NCBI GenBank assembly: GCA_014529385.2
Contig: CM043942.1
Location: forward strand, 104,610,141-104,670,140
DNA length: 60,000 nucleotides
Source of the DNA: Adiantum capillus-veneris
Taxonomy: Eukaryota; Streptophyta; Polypodiopsida; Polypodiales; Pteridaceae
Reading direction: 5' to 3'
The position numbers were made by a program, and so were the translations under genes. The notes beneath the pieces were generated by a model. The model ran no database searches. It was not told where the DNA came from and was given only the letters and a program-made list of their open reading frames with translations. The number at the start of each line of letters is the position of its first letter. Position 1 is the stretch's first letter. Positions 55,291 through 60,000 of the stretch are shown here, in pieces.

Positions 55291-58200
55291 ATGGCTTCTA
55301 GCAGTGAAAGTGGCAATTTGTTGCACATTCGCAAGCTTGAAGGTGCCCATAACTTTGCTATATGGAAGAAGCAATGTTATAATGTGATGTTGCAGAAGAA
55401 ACAGGTGAAACCTATTAAGTTACAGGGTGTGAAACCGGTTGATATGGAGGTTGAAGAATGGGAAGAAGTGGCCGAGTTGGCTCGCTCCACGATCATGCTT
55501 TCGGTGTCTGACAATTTACTCTTCAATGTAGAGAATGAGCAGACAGCATGGGGCATGTGGAAGCGTTTAGACGAGTTGTATGCACAGCAGAGTGCTGCCA
55601 GTAAAGTGTATTGGCTTAAGAAGCTTATGGATCTCCGCATGAAGGAGGACACGCACATGTCAGTGCACCTCAATGAATTCAATTCTATTTTCAGCCAACT
55701 GACAGAGCTGAAATTCACGATTGATGAGGAGTTCAAAGCTACTTTTCTGCTATGCACATTGCCCGAGAGTTGGGATGTATTCCGGACAGCTCTTAGTAAC
55801 TCAAGTGCGTCACTTAAGTATGCAGATGTAGAGAGTTCTCTCTTGATGGAAGAGATGAACAGGAAGAACACCACAGGTGGGTCTTCTAATGCATTGCACT
55901 TGAGAGGCAGGTCTCAACAGAGGGAGAAATCTGACAGTAAGGACAGGGTACGCAGCAAATCTCGTAGGAAAGATGTTGTGTGTCATCATTGTGGAAAGAA
56001 AGGGCATTATAAACGGGAATGCTATGAGTGGAAGAAAGAGAAGAACAAGGGTGCTGAAACTGATGCAAAGGACAAGGGAAATGCCAAGAAGAGCACTGTG
56101 TTGATTGAGGAAATCAATGTTGCTAGTAGTTGTGACAGTGACAGCAGCACTGATGTACTCAATGCCTCTTCTGTGGATGCACATACCCTTGCTATGGGTT
56201 CTGATGTGGACATGCATACTTGGATTCTTGATTCAGGTGCCTCCTTTCATGTAACACCTCATAGGGATTGGTTTACACAGTACTCAGGTGAGGTGCAGGG
56301 CACTGTTTATTTGGGAGACAACTATGCATGTGACATTGCAGGTATTGGCAGTGTCCAGTTTTCCTTTGCTGATAATATGACTTTTGTTTTGCACAAAGTG
56401 CGCCATGTGCCACAACTCAAGAAGAGTTTGATTAGTACAGGGCAGCTAGATGATGCAGGCTATCACACCACTTTTGGTGATAGCAAGTGGAAAATTTGTA
56501 AAGGGACCCGGATTGTAGCCAAGGGTTGTAAATCGGACACTTTGTATCCTTTGCATGTATCTAGTGTGCGTGACCATGTTGTCGCCGTAACCGAGCAGCC
56601 AAGTGTTTCTTTGTGGCATGGCCGGTTGGGACACATGAGTAAAAGAGGAATGGAAACTCTGTCTCGTGGTGGTTATTTGCCGTGTTTGAGGTATGCTGAT
56701 TTTTCTCATTGTGAGCACTGTATTTATGGTAAGCACAGTCAAACACCGCACAAAAGGTCTCTTTCTTTGAAGTTTGACAGGTTAGACTAAGTGCATTCCG
56801 ATGTATGTGAAATGCCACAGTTGTCCTTAGGGGGAAAGAAATATTTTGTCTCCTTTATCGATGATGCTACACGTAAGGTGTGGGTGTATCCAATACGTGC
56901 TAAAAGCGATGTTTTGGATACTTTCAAGAAGTTTCTTGCGTTTGTTGAGAATCAAACTGACAAGAAGCTTAGGTCTTTGCGCTCAGACAATGGGGGGGAG
57001 TGTATCAAAAGCATTTATTGACTTTTGTGCTACTAAAGGTATTAAAAGAGAGCTCACGGCTCCTTTTAATCCCTCTCAGAATGGAGTTGCAGAGAGGTTG
57101 AACCGGACTATCCAAGAGAAAGTTCGGAGTATGCTGTCACATGCTGCATTACCTCATGGTTTTTGGGCAGAAGCTGTACAAACAGCTATTCACTTGATTA
57201 ATCGCTCACCTAGCAAGGCTTTGGGTGGAAAGGTGCCTGAGGAGGTGTGGTCTGGCAAGCCACCCTCATATGCACATTTAAGAGTGTTTGGTTGTGAGGC
57301 CTATGTTCACATCCGGAGTGAACTGCGCACCAAACTAGAACCAAAGTCTCATAAATGCATTTTCCTAGGATATGGTATGGATGGTGAAATGGGGTATAGA
57401 TTATGGGATCCCGCATTACGGAAAATCATACGCAGCAATGATGTCATCTTCAATGAGAATTGCATGCACAAATAGCCCACAAAGGTCGAGGAAGTGCGCC
57501 GGGTTGTTTTTCGTGAGGATGTTACATATGGACAGCCAAGAAGGCCCAATGTTCAGCAGCCTTTACATGCTGAAAATGGTGCTGAAAATCAGCCATTAGC
57601 TGCTGAAAATCAGCCCCAACAAGTTGCCATTGATGCACCACAGGTAGGGGAACAGGTTGATGCTCCTAGACCGCCCGTTGTTGCGATGCAACCGGCTGAA
57701 CAGCCTGCTGTTTTTGATGGTTTACAGGCTGAAAATCCACCTGTTATGGATCATTGGGTGCGTAGGTCTACTCGAGTGACAAGGCCCCCCGATAGATATG
57801 AACCGTCTTTGGACTATGTCATGCTTACTGATTGTGGTGAGCCGTCTTGCTATAAAGAGGCTATGCAACGGGAAGACAGTAAGAAATGGTTCAAAGCAAT
57901 GGTTTCGGAAATGCAGTCTTTGGAGAAAAACCATACATGGGACTTGGTTGATTTGCCTAAAGGGAATAAGGCTCTGCCATGTAAATGGGTTTACAAGACC
58001 AAGGTCACATCTGATGCTTCTCCTAAGTACAAAGTACGTTTGGTTGCTTCTGAAGATATGGAGTTAAAGCAAATGGATGTCAAAACAGCGTTTTTGCATG
58101 GCGATTTGCTTGAGATGATCTATATGATGGAACCAGAAGGTTTTGTGTCAAAGGGGCAAGAGAAGAAAGTATGTAGACTCTTGAAGAGCTTGTATGGTTT

Positions 58201-59293
58201 GAAACAGTCTCCCCGTGCATGGTATCACAAGTTTGATACATTCATGAGGTCTCAAGGATACAAAAGAAGTAATTCTGATCACTGTTTGTACATCAAAACG
58301 GCAAGTGATGGATCTCTTCTATTGCTGATTTTGTATGTTGATGACATGCTTATTGCTGGTAACAATGTCACGGAGTTGGATGCATTACAGCAAAGCTTAA
58401 AGAATCGCTTTGACATGAAGGATCTTGGTGATGCTAATCATATTTTGGGCATGCGTATCTCTCGAGATAGACTCAACAAGTGTCTGTATCTATCTCAACG
58501 AGATTATGTTAATAAGGTGCCACATCGTTTTCATATGGATGGGGGAAAGGCACTTGGTACTCCGCTGCCTCCATATGTAAAACTGACTGCACATGACTGC
58601 CCAAACACAGATGATATGCGGGCTGAAATGGCCAAGGTTCCTTATGCATCAGCCGTTGGCAGTTTGATGTATGCTATGGTTGCTACACGTCCGGACATTG
58701 CATTTGCGGTGGGAGTGGTAAGCAGGTACATGAGCAATCCTGGCAAAAAGCATTGGGAAGCAGTGAAGTGTATCTTGAGATACTTGAAAGGCACTAAAGA
58801 CTTGTGCATTTGTTTTGGGAAGAGTGAGACATCTGTGCATGGCTTTACAGATGCAGATTTTGCTGGACATCCAGATTGCAGGAAGTCTACCTCTGGATAT
58901 GTGTTTACATTCACAGGAGGTGCAGTTTCTTGGATTTCTAGACTGCAAAAATGTGTTGCTTTGTCTACCACTGAGGCCTAGTATGTGGCTGCCACTGAGG
59001 CATGCAAAGAAGCTTTGTGGCTCATGCGTTTGGTAGAAGAGCTTGGCATTAAGTCACCGGTTCCTGTGCTACACTGTGATAGTCAGAGTGCTATTATGCT
59101 TGCAAGGAATCCTGTTTTTCATGCCAAGACAAAGCACATAGAGGTGAAGTATCATTTTATCAGGAGTGTGCTTGATGACAAGAGCATTACACTTGTCAAG
59201 GTGCACACAGATGACAATCCTGCAGATCTTTTGACCAAGAGTCTTCCAGCAGAGCGGTTTGCATATTGCCGTCAAATGATGGGTGTTGGATGA
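55291..59293 (+). pseudogene. Copia gag-pol polyprotein, interrupted
   Basis: Start ATG 55291 (MASSSESGN), followed by UBN2-type gag (residues 10-190). Zinc knuckle CHHCGKKGHYKREC at 231-244, protease DSGA at 314-317, and integrase zinc region H443, H448, C474, C477. TAA stop at 56788. Integrase core: HSDVCE near 56798, SDNGGE near 56983 and the AERLNRT glutamate near 57090. A frameshift follows SDNGGE at about 57000, after a run of seven G. TAG stop at 57473. RT: KVRLVAS is followed at once by EDMELKQMDVKTAFLHGD (58050-58100), so about 35-40 residues are missing in frame. The catalytic YVDDML lies near 58336. RNase H: TDADFAGHPD near 58849 and ALSTTEA then a TAG stop at 58979. The frame resumes with CDSQSAI and ends at 59293. 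The domain order is complete, but no functional polyprotein can be made. Confidence 0.95.
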
Positions 59294-59359
59294 GTAAGTG
59301 CATGATCAGCTATTGTATCATAGTTAGCTGATTCTTTGATCTCCCAAGGTACATTGCCT

Positions 59360-59372
59360 TTAGGTGGGAGGT
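59360..59372 (+). promoter_or_regulatory. Polypurine tract of copia element
   Basis: AGGTGGGAGGT directly precedes the 3' LTR at 59373, the expected plus-strand priming site. Confidence 0.85.
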
Positions 59373-59653
59373 TGTTAGGGAATAAAGGCCTAAGTGCCTT
59401 GTACTTATAACTTATAAGTTAAAAAGACTTATAAGTGAGGGGGCCCAAGTGTGAATGGCCCCCTAGTCACTTACTCATATACTCAAATATGAAGCCCAAA
59501 AGAACAATAGCGTGGTTTTTTCCCAAATCCAATGAGCTCTCTCTCTCTCTCTCACGTTTTCTCTGCGCAAGCCTCTTTCTGCGCCAATCTCCTCTCCTCC
59601 TTCACCCTCATTGCATAGGATAGCAAGTGGGCTCTCTCTCCTGCTCCCCCACA
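59373..59653 (+). repeat. 3' LTR of copia element
   Basis: 281 bp, 4 differences from the 5' LTR. Followed by the target duplication CACCT at 59654-59658. Confidence 0.97.
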
Positions 59654-59658
59654 CACCT
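59654..59658. other. Target-site duplication (right), CACCT
   Basis: Identical to 54450-54454. Confidence 0.95.
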
Positions 59659-60000
59659 TGGCTCGGGCATCTGAGTGTCACGCCCTGACCAAAGGAAGCT
59701 CCTGATCAACCTCTCAACCTGACTGATACAAGAACTCGAGAAGATCCAGCAAGAAGTGATGTACCACATAGTCGCCGACAACACCTGGTTGGCAACTACT
59801 ACTCTACCAGCCAGCGAAAGTCGTGCTGAGCTCCAATGTAACAGCTTTCTTCCGATGGACAGGATAAGAGGAGCAATCTGCTGCTCGGGGGACAAGTCCA
59901 AACCAACCTGACAACCCAAGTACCGAACTGCAGTCCCTGGGGGAATCCACTTGAAACCCTCTCCTGGCATCCAATCTGGCACAGGAGCACTGCCAACCCA
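59659..60000 (-). pseudogene. LINE ORF2, middle part (runs off the window)
   Basis: The minus frame from about 59982 reads PDWMPGEGFKWIPPGTAVRY, then LGCQVGLDLSPEQQIAPLIL and SLAGRVVVANQVLSATMWY. It matches the equivalent post-RT segment of the LINE at 48240-48030 (YRYLGF.., LVGRALVANQVILATVWY). It continues, across the copia insertion, into 54452-53160. A one-base frame difference exists at the junction region independent of the copia element. The RT core and endonuclease should lie beyond 60000. Confidence 0.85.

Larger units (their letters stand above)
54455..59653 (+). mobile_element. Ty1/copia LTR retrotransposon, young but defective
   Basis: A 5199-bp element inserted into the minus-strand LINE. 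LTRs 54455-54735 and 59373-59653 are both 281 bp with TGTTAGGG..CCCCACA ends and differ at 4 sites (about 1.4%). The target duplication CACCT is perfect. The primer site is at 54738, the leader at 54738-55290, a single gag-pol frame at 55291-59293, and a purine-rich AGGTGGGAGGT lies before the 3' LTR. Domain order (gag, protease, integrase, RT, RNase H) is that of copia. The coding region has three stops, one frameshift and a deletion, so any movement would have needed proteins from a relative. Confidence 0.97.

Overview
This window looks like repeat-rich nuclear DNA of a land plant. The basis is the mix of element families: Ty1/copia and Ty3/gypsy retrotransposons primed by the initiator-Met tRNA (TGGTATCAGAGC-type sites next to LTRs), L1-like LINEs with endonuclease/reverse transcriptase ORF2, hAT transposases with DUF659-type domains, and long GA/CT microsatellites. 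A large-genome non-seed plant (fern or lycophyte) would fit, but that is a guess. I see no intact host gene, no rRNA or tRNA gene, and nothing prokaryotic. Every protein-coding trace I can support is broken by stops, frameshifts or truncation.

Layout. 1-4 kb: a decayed hAT transposase (+), then on the minus strand a protein-kinase-like pseudogene followed by a coiled-coil/zinc-finger remnant. 4-7 kb: GA microsatellites and non-coding DNA. 7.1-9.9 kb: a very decayed minus-strand ORF of unknown function. 10.0-15.1 kb: the most striking structure, a tandem array of about 27 copies of a ~190-bp monomer that is itself a near-complete inverted repeat, so both strands read almost the same. 15.1-15.4 kb: a second short-repeat cluster. 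15.5-16.3 kb: an unrecognised minus-strand pseudogene. 16.3-19.2 kb: apparently empty. 19.7-21.8 kb: a second hAT copy of the same family as the first. 22.3-25 kb: an LTR fragment, a minisatellite, and a G+C-rich 5'-truncated LINE inserted in that minisatellite. 25.2-29.75 kb: a degenerate Ty3/gypsy element. 29.8-31.6 kb: a non-autonomous LTR element on the minus strand. 34.3-37.9 kb: a 5'-truncated LINE (+). 39.3-42.3 kb: a 5'-truncated LINE (-) with a CT tail bordering a 37-base G/C homopolymer. 42.4-42.7 kb: a gypsy gag scrap. 44.0-45.9 kb: a ~610-bp direct-repeat pair. 46.0-52.5 kb: a structurally near-complete two-ORF LINE (-) with inactivating changes. 52.96-60 kb: a second LINE of the same family (-), split at 54.45/59.66 kb by a young copia element.

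History that can be read from the sequence. The copia element (54455-59653) has 281-bp LTRs differing at 4 positions and a perfect 5-bp target duplication (CACCT). It is the youngest clearly dated insertion, yet its gag-pol has three in-frame stops, one frameshift and an internal deletion in the reverse transcriptase. The elements do not cooperate as a system. They form a nest of insertions in which LINE ends repeatedly sit on CT/GA microsatellites. The palindromic satellite is the best candidate for something undescribed.
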